Below the pieces are notes generated by a model. That model ran no database searches. It saw only the letters and a list, made by a program, of their open reading frames with translations, and was not told where the DNA came from. 64,000 nucleotides of DNA from Flavobacterium limi (GTDB lineage Bacteria > Bacteroidota > Bacteroidia > Flavobacteriales > Flavobacteriaceae). How positions within the stretch are numbered: the first letter of the stretch is position 1; each line of letters opens with the position of its first letter. Location: contig NZ_JAADZV010000007.1 in assembly GCF_010645075.1 (NCBI RefSeq), forward strand, positions 124,001 to 188,000, given 5' to 3'. Position numbers and translations under genes: made by a program. Positions 40,214-49,474 of the stretch are shown here, in pieces.

Positions 40214-41533
40214 ATGAGCATCATAATCCTTATACTGTGCATTGCTTTTTTAATCATTCAGATAGCCTGGTTTAAAATCAATGCTTTTGTTGCTTTTATT
40301 ATAACTGCTCTTTTTGCAGGTTTCTTTTTAGGGATTCCATTAAATTCCCTTTCGCAAACAGTTCAAAAAGGATTAGGAGAAATGCTGGGTTCGATTACCT
40401 TAATAATTGTTTTTGGAACTTGTATTGGCAAGCTTACAGTTTCATCAGGTGCTGCCAATGTAGTTGCCAAAACAGTCATGGGATGGACAGGTGAAAAATA
40501 TGTTCGACTGGGATTGATGATCACAGGATTTATAGTTGGGATTCCGCTTTTCTACAGTGTTGGATTTGTATTATTAGTTCCTTTAATATTTTCGGTCGCT
40601 CATCAATTCAAATTATCAAAAGTATATTTAGGAATTCCAATGCTCGCTTCGCTTTCTGTAGCGCATGGTTTTTTACCGCCACATCCATCACCAATGGCTC
40701 TGAGTAGTATTCTGAATGCTGATATTGGACTTGTCTTAATTTATGGGATTTTGATTGCTGTGCCCACCATTTTTATAGCCGGTTTATTATTCTCTAATTT
40801 ACTAAAAAACATCAAAACCGAATCTGATAATGGAATATTGAATGTAGAAGAAGTTGCCAATACGGGTAAAGTTCCAGCTTTTTCAAACAGCTTATTCTCT
40901 GCCCTTTTCCCGGTATTCGGTTTAACGGTTACTTCAATGTTCACTTTAATTTCCACAAATGAAACTCTGAAAAACATTTGCAAAACAGTTGGAGATCCCA
41001 GCATCATCATGCTGATTTCTCTTACAATCTGCACCTATACTTTAGGATTACGAATGAACCGAAGCCTGCAATCTGTAATGGATGATTATACCTCAGCCAT
41101 AAAAGATGTAGCATTGATTATCTTAATCATTGGCGGTGCGGGAAGTCTAAAAGAAGTGATGATGGTGAGTGGCGTTAACGAAACCATTGTTACAGCCTTA
41201 ACTCAAATCAATATTCATCCGTATTTATTGGCCTGGATGATGGCTGCTATTATTCGCATTTGTGTCGGATCGGCAACTGCAGCAGGATTAATGACGGCCA
41301 GCGTTTTATTACCTTTATTACAAACTAATAACCTTGACCCTAACCTATTAGTTTTATCTGTAGGTGCCGGAAGTCTGATGTGCTCTCACGTAAACGATCC
41401 CGGCTTTTGGATGTTCAAGGAATATTTTAATATCAGCATGAAAGATACTTTTAAATCATGGACTGTCATGGAATCATTAGTCTCTGTTTTAGGAATTATT
41501 TTCGTTTTTATTTTAAACTCAATTATACATTAA
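40214..41533 (+). CDS. GntP-family permease, probable D-amino-acid or gluconate symporter
   Basis: 439 residues with about 12 hydrophobic helices. GntP features: 'GFFLGIPLNSLSQTVQKGLGEMLGSI', 'GIPLFYSVGFVLLVPLIFSVA', 'HGFLPPHPSPMAL' and 'VGSATAAGLMTASVLLPLL' (landmarks only). Family members carry gluconate (GntP/GntT) or D-serine (DsdX) with protons. Since the next genes encode a D-threonine-aldolase-like PLP enzyme, RidA and a dipeptidase, a D-amino acid or a related substrate is more likely than gluconate. First gene of a four-gene operon. Confidence 0.88.
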   Translation: MSIIILILCIAFLIIQIAWFKINAFVAFIITALFAGFFLGIPLNSLSQTVQKGLGEMLGSITLIIVFGTCIGKLTVSSGAANVVAKTVMGWTGEKYVRLGLMITGFIVGIPLFYSVGFVLLVPLIFSVAHQFKLSKVYLGIPMLASLSVAHGFLPPHPSPMALSSILNADIGLVLIYGILIAVPTIFIAGLLFSNLLKNIKTESDNGILNVEEVANTGKVPAFSNSLFSALFPVFGLTVTSMFTLISTNETLKNICKTVGDPSIIMLISLTICTYTLGLRMNRSLQSVMDDYTSAIKDVALIILIIGGAGSLKEVMMVSGVNETIVTALTQINIHPYLLAWMMAAIIRICVGSATAAGLMTASVLLPLLQTNNLDPNLLVLSVGAGSLMCSHVNDPGFWMFKEYFNISMKDTFKSWTVMESLVSVLGIIFVFILNSIIH

Positions 41534-41537
41534 TAGC

Positions 41538-42005
41538 ATGAATTTATTACCACAAGAAAAATTTGAATCATTAGGTTTATCCTTGCCTCCTGCACCACAG
41601 CCTCTTGGTATTTACAAACCTTATCTGATTGATGGAAAATATCTGTACCTTTCAGGTCATGGTCCGGTTCGTGATGACAAATCCCTTATTATTGGAAGAA
41701 TCGGTGATGATATGGATATTGAAGAAGGAAAACTGGCCGCAAAACAAGTTGGACTGACCATGCTTTCAACAATCGTAACCAATTTCGGAAGCTTAGACAA
41801 AATCAAAAGAGTCATAAAAGTGCTGGGAATGGTCAATTGCAGTTCTGATTTTTTAAGGCATCCTTATGTTATTAATGGCTGCAGCGAATTATTTGCAGAA
41901 GTCTGGGGACAGGAAAACGGTATTGGTGTAAGAAGTGCTGTCGGAATGGGGTCACTGCCTGATAATATTCCTGTTGAAGTTGAAGCTATTTTTGAATTAC
42001 ATTAA
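41538..42005 (+). CDS. RidA family protein
   Basis: 155 residues of the YjgF/YER057c/UK114 fold. 'YLYLSGHGPV', 'NFGSLDKIKRVIKVLGMVNCSSDF' and 'GVRSAVGMGSLPDNIPVEVEAIFEL' with the conserved Arg of the imine-binding site (GVRSAVG) are visible. RidA proteins hydrolyse reactive enamines and imines formed by PLP enzymes, which fits its place between the transporter and the PLP enzyme. Spacing to the transporter is 4 bp. Confidence 0.9.
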   Translation: MNLLPQEKFESLGLSLPPAPQPLGIYKPYLIDGKYLYLSGHGPVRDDKSLIIGRIGDDMDIEEGKLAAKQVGLTMLSTIVTNFGSLDKIKRVIKVLGMVNCSSDFLRHPYVINGCSELFAEVWGQENGIGVRSAVGMGSLPDNIPVEVEAIFELH

Positions 42006-42046
42006 AAACATTGGCTCTATTGAATTTCAAAAGCTAAACGTAAGTT

Positions 42047-43162
42047 ATGAAAGAAAACTGGTGGGAAATCAATCCCGAAACTCCCATTGACACCCCTTTT
42101 TTGGCCGTTTACGAGGACCGTATCCGGTTCAATCTCGAATGGCTGATTCGGGCAGTAAACGGGGACACTCAAAAATTAAGACCCCATATCAAAACACATA
42201 AAATTGGCGAAATTCTGGAGTTGTTTAAAGTCTACAACATCAAGAAGGTTAAATGCGCTACAATTGCAGAAGCTGAACTTGCTGCGATACATGAAATCCC
42301 GGACGTTCTTCTGGCCTATCAGCCTGTTGGCGCAAAAGCAGACAGATGGATTTCACTGCTTCAAAAATATCCGAATATCCATTTTTCGACTATAGTTGAT
42401 AATTTAGAATCGGCGAAAGCCTTAAATGAAATTGCTCAGAGAAATAAACTTACCTTGAATATTCATCTGGATTTAAATACCGGAATGAACAGAACCGGAA
42501 TTTCTGTTTCAGACCAATGGTACGATTTGGCAAATACAATTATTTCATTTAAAAACATTCATTTTGAAGGGTTCCATATTTATGACGGCCATTTGAAAGG
42601 TAGTGTTGAAGAGCGCAAATCAGCAGCCTCAAGTTCATTTTCGATAATAAAAAAGGAACTTGAAAAATTGCAGCAAAGTGCAAATTATAAATTAAAAATT
42701 GTTGCCGGAGGTTCCAACACTTTTCCGTTTTATGCTACGCAGGAAAATGTAGAATGCAGTCCGGGAACTTTTGTTTTTTGGGATTCGAATTACCAGATTA
42801 ATTTACCCGAACAAGAATTCAGACCTGCATTGGTTATTGTAGGAACTATTATTTCAAAACCTACAAACTCAACGTTTTGTATTGACATTGGATACAAATC
42901 GGTTTCTTCTGAAAATCCAATCGATAAAAGGTTAGTGATTTTAAATGATGAAAATTTAATTCCTGTTTCTCACTCTGAAGAACATTTGGTTATAGAAAAC
43001 CGTGGCAAAAATCAATATTCAATTGGCGATACAATCTATGCACAGCCGTATCATGTTTGTCCGACTTGTGCACTCTACGATTCCGTCCAGGTGGTGAACA
43101 AGAAACATCAAATTTGCGATCAATGGCTTGTTGCTGCCCGATTGAGAAAAATTAATATATAA
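42047..43162 (+). CDS. D-threonine aldolase/D-serine dehydratase-like PLP enzyme
   Basis: 371 residues with the alanine-racemase-like N-terminal barrel. The PLP Lys lies in 'LRPHIKTHK' (about residue 51), followed by 'VKCATIAEAELAA'. The C-terminal domain has the His-x-Cys metal site of this family in 'AQPYHVCPTCALYDSV' (about 343-357), needed for D-threonine aldolase and DSD1-type D-serine dehydratase. It may cleave D-3-hydroxy-amino acids or deaminate D-serine; the substrate is not decided by sequence. No signal peptide, so cytoplasmic. Confidence 0.87.
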   Translation: MKENWWEINPETPIDTPFLAVYEDRIRFNLEWLIRAVNGDTQKLRPHIKTHKIGEILELFKVYNIKKVKCATIAEAELAAIHEIPDVLLAYQPVGAKADRWISLLQKYPNIHFSTIVDNLESAKALNEIAQRNKLTLNIHLDLNTGMNRTGISVSDQWYDLANTIISFKNIHFEGFHIYDGHLKGSVEERKSAASSSFSIIKKELEKLQQSANYKLKIVAGGSNTFPFYATQENVECSPGTFVFWDSNYQINLPEQEFRPALVIVGTIISKPTNSTFCIDIGYKSVSSENPIDKRLVILNDENLIPVSHSEEHLVIENRGKNQYSIGDTIYAQPYHVCPTCALYDSVQVVNKKHQICDQWLVAARLRKINI

Positions 43163-43170
43163 ATCAAGCT

Positions 43171-44247
43171 GTGAATATGTTTATAATAGATGCGCATTTG
43201 GACCTTAGCATGAATGCGATGGAATGGAACCGGGATTTAAGAAACGACGTTTCCGTTTTACGCCATTTAGAAAAAGGAATGACCGACAAACCGGATCGTG
43301 AACGGGCTACGGTTTCGTTTCCTGATTTGCGCAAAGGCAATATCGGAATTGTTGTAGCCACTCAAATCGCCCGTTTTGTAAAACCGGATAGTAGTATTCC
43401 GGGCTGGAATTCGCCTGAACAGGCCTGGGCACAAACACAGGGACAGCTGGCGTGGTACAAAGCAATGGAGGAAGCAGGTGAAATAATTCAAATTACGGAT
43501 AAAAAATCACTCCAAAAACAAATTGAAATATGGAATGACGGCACTCCCAATGATAAAAAACCAATTGGTTATATTTTGAGCCTGGAAGGTGCTGATTCCA
43601 TTATAGATATTTCGTATTTAGAAAAGGCATATAATTACGGATTACGAGCCATTGGTCCCGCACATTATGGCCCCGGACGTTACGCCAACGGAACAGATGC
43701 AACGGGAAAAATGAATCAAAAGGGCCTTGATTTATTGACAGAAATGGAACGCCTGAATATTATTCTGGATGCAACACATTTATGTGATGATGCTTTTTGG
43801 CAGGCTTTAGATCATTATCAAGGACCAGTTTGGGCAAGTCACAATAATTGCCGGAGTCTGGTAAACCATAATCGTCAATACAGCGATGAAATGATTCAGG
43901 CTTTGATTTCAAGAGGAGCAGTTATTGGAGGGGCTTTAGATGCCTGGATGCTGGTTCCGAATTGGGAAAGAGGTGTTTCAACGCCAAAAGGAACCAATTG
44001 TAATCTTGAAACCGTTTACAAACACATGGATCACATTTGCCAGTTGGCCGGAAATGCCAATCATATTGGTATTGGTTCAGATTTGGACGGCGCTTTTGGT
44101 ACAGAACAGTCTCCCTATGATTTAGATACCATTGCCGATTTGCAAAAATTGGTTTTGATTTTTAAAAACAATGGCTATTCTGATGCAGATCTAAATAAAA
44201 TATTTCACCAAAACTGGATTGATTTTTTAATGAAAAACTGGGACTAA
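43171..44247 (+). CDS. M19 family dipeptidase
   Basis: 358 residues, renal-dipeptidase-type zinc enzyme. Metal ligands visible: H-x-D in 'IDAHLDLSM', Glu in 'SLEGADSI', His in 'LDATHLCDDAF' and 'ASHNNCRSL', then 'GIGSDLDGAFG'. No signal peptide, so it acts on imported peptides. M19 members accept D-residues at the C-terminal position, in keeping with the D-amino-acid theme. Its stop overlaps the convergent deoR-type gene by 4 bp (CTAA). Confidence 0.9.
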   Translation: MNMFIIDAHLDLSMNAMEWNRDLRNDVSVLRHLEKGMTDKPDRERATVSFPDLRKGNIGIVVATQIARFVKPDSSIPGWNSPEQAWAQTQGQLAWYKAMEEAGEIIQITDKKSLQKQIEIWNDGTPNDKKPIGYILSLEGADSIIDISYLEKAYNYGLRAIGPAHYGPGRYANGTDATGKMNQKGLDLLTEMERLNIILDATHLCDDAFWQALDHYQGPVWASHNNCRSLVNHNRQYSDEMIQALISRGAVIGGALDAWMLVPNWERGVSTPKGTNCNLETVYKHMDHICQLAGNANHIGIGSDLDGAFGTEQSPYDLDTIADLQKLVLIFKNNGYSDADLNKIFHQNWIDFLMKNWD

Positions 44248-45017
44248 ATAAAAACCAGATCTGGAACTGCCTTCTTATACGATTTTAGTTTTTCGTGATC
44301 GGCACCTACTTCGGTCACTACATAATTCACTTCGGATAAGTTGGCAATTTTCATTTTTAGAACGGTGTCCAGTTTTTCAGAAATAGTAAGAATGGCTGTT
44401 TTTTCAGAAGCCTGAATCATCGCTTTTTTCACCTGAACGGTTTCCCAGTCAGAATCTGAGAAGCCGCCTTCGATATCTAAAGCATTGGTTCCTAAAATTA
44501 ATAAATCAGCCTTAATATTGGCCAGCTGATTATAGACATCGCCGCTCACACACATTTGGCTGTAAGATGAAATGCTGCCGCCAATCATGATAGTTTTAAC
44601 GTTTGGTTTATCTAAAAGTTCAACTGCTGATAAAACCGTAACCGTAAAAATAGTCAGATTTAAATCGTTAGGAATTAAACGGATAAACTCTCTAATTGTC
44701 GTTCCGCCGCCAATTAACAAAACCATTCCGTCATGAAGAAGACCTAAAGTTTTTTGCGCAATAATTTGTTTTGCTTCGCCGGCATAAGTAGGATTAGAGG
44801 AGGAATGATGGTACGCCTTTGTCATCGCACCTCCTTTGACTTTAATCAATAACGATTCTGACTCAAGTTCATTAATATCGCGTCTGATAGTGTCTTCAGA
44901 AACAGACAATTTAGCTGAAAGTGTTTCAAAACTCACTCGGGTGTGCAGGTTAATCTCTTTTAAAATATGATTTTTACGTTCTTCCTTAGTAAGATTTACT
45001 AATTCATTATCATTCAT
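44244..45017 (-). CDS. DeoR/GlpR family transcriptional regulator
   Basis: 257 residues from ATG 45017 (an upstream ATG gives an extra hydrophobic, unlikely extension). An N-terminal DeoR helix-turn-helix (RVSFETLSAKLSVSEDTIRRDINEL, landmark about 20-45) is followed by the sugar-phosphate-isomerase-like effector domain (about 75-240) with 'LLIGGGTTIREFIRLIP' and 'LGTNALDIEGGFSDSD'. Effectors of the family are phosphorylated sugars or amino-sugars. It converges on the gntP operon and diverges from the GH20 gene, with a shared 17-bp motif at both ends, so it is the probable controller of both. Confidence 0.9.
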   Translation of the reverse strand: MNDNELVNLTKEERKNHILKEINLHTRVSFETLSAKLSVSEDTIRRDINELESESLLIKVKGGAMTKAYHHSSSNPTYAGEAKQIIAQKTLGLLHDGMVLLIGGGTTIREFIRLIPNDLNLTIFTVTVLSAVELLDKPNVKTIMIGGSISSYSQMCVSGDVYNQLANIKADLLILGTNALDIEGGFSDSDWETVQVKKAMIQASEKTAILTISEKLDTVLKMKIANLSEVNYVVTEVGADHEKLKSYKKAVPDLVFI

Positions 45018-45037
45018 TTCGAATCGTTTTAATATAG

Positions 45038-45045
45038 CAAATGTA
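45038..45045 (-). promoter_or_regulatory. -7 element for the deoR-type gene
   Basis: Minus-strand TACATTTG followed by C matches TAnnTTTG, 20 bp upstream of the ATG. A second TATTTTTG at 45154-45161 overlaps the operator and might be an earlier start. Confidence 0.4.
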
Positions 45046-45139
45046 AAAAATACCTGCAATACTATTGCGGATCAGATATTAAAACAATTTATTACCTTTA
45101 AAAATCTCATATTTATAAAGGACTCTGATGAAATTAATG

Positions 45140-45156
45140 TTGCATTTTTTTTGCAA
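45140..45156. promoter_or_regulatory. Shared 17-bp operator between deoR-type and GH20 genes
   Basis: TTGCATTTTTTTTGCAA is the exact reverse complement of the box at 40123-40139. It lies 32 bp upstream of the hexosaminidase start. The minus-strand TATTTTTG word overlaps it. Confidence 0.6.
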
Positions 45157-45188
45157 AAATATAATTCCATATAATTTAAATAAGCCCT

Positions 45189-47489
45189 ATGTACAAAAGT
45201 CTTTTATTCATTTTCGTGTTTTTATATTCTTTGGGAAACGCACAGAATTTCTCTCATAGCAGTTCAATTATCCCTGCACCTAATTTTTATAAAGCGACAG
45301 GCGACAGTATTCAACTGAACGGTCAGATAAAAGTTATTTTCGAAAACAATACATTTAGCCAAAAAGAACAAAAAACAGCGGCCATTTTTGAAGCTGTCGT
45401 AAACTCCAATAGATCAAATAAAAAAAGCAATATTGAAGTTTTGTTTATTACCAGAATTCCATCTTCAACTTTAAAAAAAGAGGGATATACAATCAATATT
45501 ACTCCAAAAAAAATAACCGTAACCGGAAGTGAGGAAGGATTATTTTATGCCGTTCAGAGTTTATTGCAAATGCTGCCCAATAAACCATCGAAAAAAGAAA
45601 TGAAATTACCGTGTATGACGCTACAAGACCAGCCCAGATACGGTTATCGTGGCTTGCACCTGGATGTTTGCCGTCACTTTTTCAGCGTTAATGTTATAAA
45701 AGATTTTATCGCACAGATGTCCAGTTATAAGCTAAATACTTTTCATTGGCACTTAACAGACGATCAGGGCTGGCGAATTGAGATTAAAAAGTATCCAAAA
45801 CTAACTGAAATTGGTTCTCAAAGAGCACAGACTTTAGTAGGGAATAAATTCGAAAGATCTCCGTTTTTTTTCGATGGAAATCCATACGGAGGTTTTTATA
45901 CTCAGGAAGAAATTAAAGACGTTGTTAAGTTTGCAGAAGCATATTACGTAAATGTAATTCCGGAAATCGAAATGCCCGGTCATGCGACTGCAGCAGTAAC
46001 AGCTTATCCTAATTTATCCTGTTTTCCGGATCGTAAATACAAGGTTGTAGAATCGTGGGGTGTTTTTGAAGATGTATTCTGTGCCGGAAAAGAAGAAACT
46101 TTTACTTTTTTAGAAGATGTTTTAAAAGAAGTTATGATTTTATTTCCGAGTAAAAATATTCATATCGGTGGAGATGAATGCCCGAAAACAAGATGGAAAG
46201 TTTGTCCGAATTGTCAAAAGAGAATTAAAGATCTGGGTTTGAAAGACGAACATGAACTTCAAAGTTATTTCATCAAAAGAATTGAAAAGTTTCTCAATGC
46301 CCATGGAAGACAGATTTTGGGCTGGGATGAAATTCTGGAAGGCGGGATTGCTCCAAATGCAGCGGTGATGTCCTGGCGGGGAGAATCAGGAGGAATTCAC
46401 GCAGCAAAACTCAAACATCCGGTCGTGATGACTCCGGAAAGCACAGTTTATTTTGACTACAATCAGGGTTATTCTCCTGAAGAGCCTCTTACCGTAGGAC
46501 GATTGAGTACTTTAGAAAAAGTCTATAATTATAACCCAACACCCGTAGATAGTTTAACGATTGAAGAACAAAAATACATTATTGGTGTTCAGGCCAATCT
46601 ATGGTCTGAATATCTGACAAGTGCGGCAAAACTCAATTATATGCTGTATCCCCGATTATTCGCTTTGGCAGAAATTGCGTGGACAGAACCACAACATAAA
46701 AATTACGACCATTTTATTCAGAATCAGCTTCCGTATCATTTAGAAAAATTAGAACAACAGAAAAGATTGTATAAAGTTCCAATGGCTTTTGGTTCAAAAA
46801 ATAAAGCAGTGATTGCTTCAGAATATCTCTTAGATTTAAAACCAACAATTAAAAACGGAAAGATTTTTTACACCATTGACGGTTATGATCCGGATGAAAC
46901 GGCTAATCTTTACCAATTGCCGGTAAACATAAACATTCCAAAAGGTGAATTTCGAATCATCAAAACAATTCAAATCAGCGAAAGCGGCAAAAGAAGTTCC
47001 ATTAGTAAAATCATTGTACGAAACCCAGACTTAAAACCAGCTTTAAATCTTCAGCCGAAGAAAAATGGTTTAAAATATGAATATTTCACAGGAAAATTAT
47101 TTCAGCACACACAGGATTTAGAATTAGCAAAACCCATCAATTCCGGAATTTTTGAAGGTAAAATCAGCGCAGAAAAATGGAAAACAAAATTAGAGCGTTA
47201 CATCGGCTTAAAATTCAGCGGTTATATCTTTATTCCTGAAACCGGAAATTATTCATTTTCGACCGTTTCAGATGACGGATCAAAGCTTTTTATAGATGAT
47301 GAACTTGTTGTAAATAACGATAGCATACATTGGCTTAATGAAGCTTTTGGAGCGGTTAAACTGGAAAAAGGTTTCCATAAAATAAACATCAGTTATTTTG
47401 ATTTGACTGGAGGTACCACTTTAAACGTTTTTATTCAATTGGAAGGAAAAGAAAAACAGGAAATAAACGCTTCTCAGTTATTTTTATGA
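45189..47489 (+). CDS. Beta-N-acetylhexosaminidase, GH20, with C-terminal PA14 domain
   Basis: 766 residues: signal peptide (SLLFIFVFLYSLGNAQ), an N-terminal beta domain (about 25-145, GH20b-like), the GH20 catalytic barrel (about 150-500) with catalytic Asp329-Glu330 in HIGGDE, conserved 'HWHLTDDQGWRIEI' and 'VQANLWSEYL', a linker like the chitobiase C-terminal unit, and a PA14 carbohydrate-binding domain at about 620-755 ('SGYIFIPETGNYSFSTVSDDGSKLFIDD' landmark). It removes terminal GlcNAc or GalNAc, outside the inner membrane. Follows the operator-bearing spacer and is not in an obvious operon with the next gene. Confidence 0.94.
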   Translation: MYKSLLFIFVFLYSLGNAQNFSHSSSIIPAPNFYKATGDSIQLNGQIKVIFENNTFSQKEQKTAAIFEAVVNSNRSNKKSNIEVLFITRIPSSTLKKEGYTINITPKKITVTGSEEGLFYAVQSLLQMLPNKPSKKEMKLPCMTLQDQPRYGYRGLHLDVCRHFFSVNVIKDFIAQMSSYKLNTFHWHLTDDQGWRIEIKKYPKLTEIGSQRAQTLVGNKFERSPFFFDGNPYGGFYTQEEIKDVVKFAEAYYVNVIPEIEMPGHATAAVTAYPNLSCFPDRKYKVVESWGVFEDVFCAGKEETFTFLEDVLKEVMILFPSKNIHIGGDECPKTRWKVCPNCQKRIKDLGLKDEHELQSYFIKRIEKFLNAHGRQILGWDEILEGGIAPNAAVMSWRGESGGIHAAKLKHPVVMTPESTVYFDYNQGYSPEEPLTVGRLSTLEKVYNYNPTPVDSLTIEEQKYIIGVQANLWSEYLTSAAKLNYMLYPRLFALAEIAWTEPQHKNYDHFIQNQLPYHLEKLEQQKRLYKVPMAFGSKNKAVIASEYLLDLKPTIKNGKIFYTIDGYDPDETANLYQLPVNINIPKGEFRIIKTIQISESGKRSSISKIIVRNPDLKPALNLQPKKNGLKYEYFTGKLFQHTQDLELAKPINSGIFEGKISAEKWKTKLERYIGLKFSGYIFIPETGNYSFSTVSDDGSKLFIDDELVVNNDSIHWLNEAFGAVKLEKGFHKINISYFDLTGGTTLNVFIQLEGKEKQEINASQLFL

Positions 47490-47628
47490 GTAAAGCTAAA
47501 CAAAAGCTATTTCGATAAAATGCTTGAATCGCTTATTGGTTTCAAATTCTAAAATGCTACAAAAAAACGGAACAGTTTTTGAATTATGCATGTTCTATAT
47601 AAAGTAGCAAAATCCGTAATTTTATAAG

Positions 47629-47685
47629 TATGCAAAAAACAAAAAACACATTCAAATTAATGAATGCGTTTTTTATTTTTGCATA
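47629..47685. terminator. Long bidirectional terminator hairpin
   Basis: An inner stem CATTCA/TGAATG is extended by AAAAAACrC / GyGTTTTTT and by outer arms TATGCAAAAA / TTTTTGCATA, a nearly perfect 25-bp stem between the convergent GH20 gene and the next lipoprotein gene. The remaining part of the 229-bp spacer shows nothing else. Confidence 0.8.
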
Positions 47686-47718
47686 AACCTAATTCAAATT
47701 TTGGTCTTACTTATTGGA

Positions 47719-48564
47719 TTAGTAGTAATAATAATTCATCGTTGTTGTATTAGACGGAGTTGTACTTCCAGCATAATAATATTTCTCTACGGCTTTTATC
47801 AAATTTTTATTTTTATCATAAGTATTTTCAAATTGAATAGTTGCCGTGAGTTTATCAGAATAAGAATTGTATACATTTATAGTTTTCAAATTATTGACAG
47901 ATACCTGACTTCCATAACAATATCTAAATGCATCCGGTTTTACACCTGATAAATAATTATTGCCTTGGTCATGTTCTATTTTATAATATTCATCAAAAAA
48001 ACCGGACCCTGATTCATAACGAACTAAATTTCCATTAGAGTATTCAAAAAGCTCCTCAGTATCAACATCTGTGACATCAGAACATACTGTTTCTTCACCC
48101 CCGGTAATCTGAACATAATGTTTTATAGATGTCAGACTAGAATTCGAGTAAGTCTGACTAATTCTATCGGTTGAATTTGTTACATAACCCGATTGTTTTT
48201 TTATTCGGTCAATACACATATTCGTAATCAGTCCGTTTGTGTATTCCAGCGAATTCAATTGTTCTATTACATCAGAAGGATTCGATGTGTAATATTCTTT
48301 TAAATTCCAACTAATCATTTTATTAGTTGTGTCATAATTAAAAGTTGTTTGATAAGATTTTGAATCATCTTTTATAGTTAATTTAGAGATATTCCCTAAA
48401 CTGTTATATTCATATTCACTTGTTTTAATTACAACACCGTTTTGAATTTCTTCAACCTTTTTTATTTTGTTAGAAGATGAGTTTTGAGAATCATCTGATT
48501 CTGAATCGCCCGAACAAGCAATTATAAAAGAAGTTAGTAACAATAGTAGTAGTTTTTTTTTCAT
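47719..48564 (-). CDS. Surface lipoprotein with YD-like repeats
   Basis: 281 residues. Lipobox IIAC (Cys17) followed by an acidic SGDSESDD, which fits the Bacteroidota lipoprotein export signal for surface display. The rest is beta-rich with 'EYEYNSLGNISKLTIKDDSKSY' and 'FEYSNGNLVRYESGSG' type units, similar to RHS/YD repeats, and ends in 'MNYYYY'. No catalytic residues are obvious. Common in Flavobacterium as lone genes of unknown role. Confidence 0.8.
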   Translation of the reverse strand: MKKKLLLLLLTSFIIACSGDSESDDSQNSSSNKIKKVEEIQNGVVIKTSEYEYNSLGNISKLTIKDDSKSYQTTFNYDTTNKMISWNLKEYYTSNPSDVIEQLNSLEYTNGLITNMCIDRIKKQSGYVTNSTDRISQTYSNSSLTSIKHYVQITGGEETVCSDVTDVDTEELFEYSNGNLVRYESGSGFFDEYYKIEHDQGNNYLSGVKPDAFRYCYGSQVSVNNLKTINVYNSYSDKLTATIQFENTYDKNKNLIKAVEKYYYAGSTTPSNTTTMNYYYY

Positions 48565-48652
48565 ATATTAATTGATTTCGCAATGCTTTTTACTAAATGG
48601 GAAAGCATTTTTTCTTCAAATATAAATAAAATATTAAGATTATTTATACTAC

Positions 48653-48683
48653 AAAAAAAGTCCCGGAAATCGGGACTTTTTTT
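48653..48683 (-). terminator. Terminator after sdhB
   Basis: AAAAAAAGTCCCG / CGGGACTTTTTTT perfect stem, works in both directions; 32 bp past the sdhB stop. Confidence 0.94.
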
Positions 48684-48714
48684 ATTTATCATAGTCTGAA
48701 AAGACAAATTGAAA

Positions 48715-49461
48715 TTATCCTTTTAAACTTGCTGCCAAATACTCACGGTTCATACGTGCGATATTTTCAAGAGAAATTCCTTTAGGGCATTCTACTTCAC
48801 AAGCTCCTGTATTGGTACAGTTACCAAAACCTTCTAAATCCATTTGGTGAACCATGTTTAGTACACGCTCAGTAGCTTCAACTTTACCTTGTGGCAACAA
48901 TGCATATTGAGAAACTTTTGCACCAACGAATAACATTGCAGATGAGTTTTTACAAGTTGCAACACAAGCTCCACAACCAATACAAGCTGCAGCATCAAAT
49001 GATTTATCTGCATCGTCTTTTGGGACCGGGATTGTGTTAGCATCAATTGTATTTCCTGAAGTATTTACCGAAATAAATCCTCCTGCGTGCTGGATTCTGT
49101 CAAATGAACTTCTGTCAACAACTAAATCTTTAATTACCGGGAAAGCTTTTGCTCTAAATGGCTCGATAAAAATCGTATCACCATCTTTAAACATACGCAT
49201 GTGTAATTGACAAGTAGTAACTCCTCTGTCTGGTCCGTGTGCTTCACCGTTGATGAATAAAGAACACATTCCGCAGATTCCTTCACGACAATCGTGGTCA
49301 AATGCAACTGGCTCTTCTCCCTTGTTGATTAGCCCTTCGTTAAGAACGTCAAGCATTTCAAGGAAAGACATATCCGGTTCGATTCCGTCGATTGGGTAAT
49401 CAACGATTCCTCCTTTATCCTGGGCGTTTTTCTGACGCCATATTTTTAATGTAAGTTTCAT
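48715..49461 (-). CDS. sdhB: Succinate dehydrogenase/fumarate reductase iron-sulfur subunit
   Basis: 248 residues. A [2Fe-2S] site C-R-E-G-I-C-G-M-C with a later Cys (TTCQLHM) in the N-terminal ferredoxin domain, and two C-terminal cluster blocks, 'CIGCGACVATC' and 'CEVECPKG'. Passes electrons from SdhA to the quinone site in SdhC. Last gene of sdhCAB on the minus strand; the 91-bp gap to sdhA holds an AAAGTC repeat hairpin. Confidence 0.97.
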   Translation of the reverse strand: MKLTLKIWRQKNAQDKGGIVDYPIDGIEPDMSFLEMLDVLNEGLINKGEEPVAFDHDCREGICGMCSLFINGEAHGPDRGVTTCQLHMRMFKDGDTIFIEPFRAKAFPVIKDLVVDRSSFDRIQHAGGFISVNTSGNTIDANTIPVPKDDADKSFDAAACIGCGACVATCKNSSAMLFVGAKVSQYALLPQGKVEATERVLNMVHQMDLEGFGNCTNTGACEVECPKGISLENIARMNREYLAASLKG

Positions 49462-49474
49462 CTTTTATAAGTTT

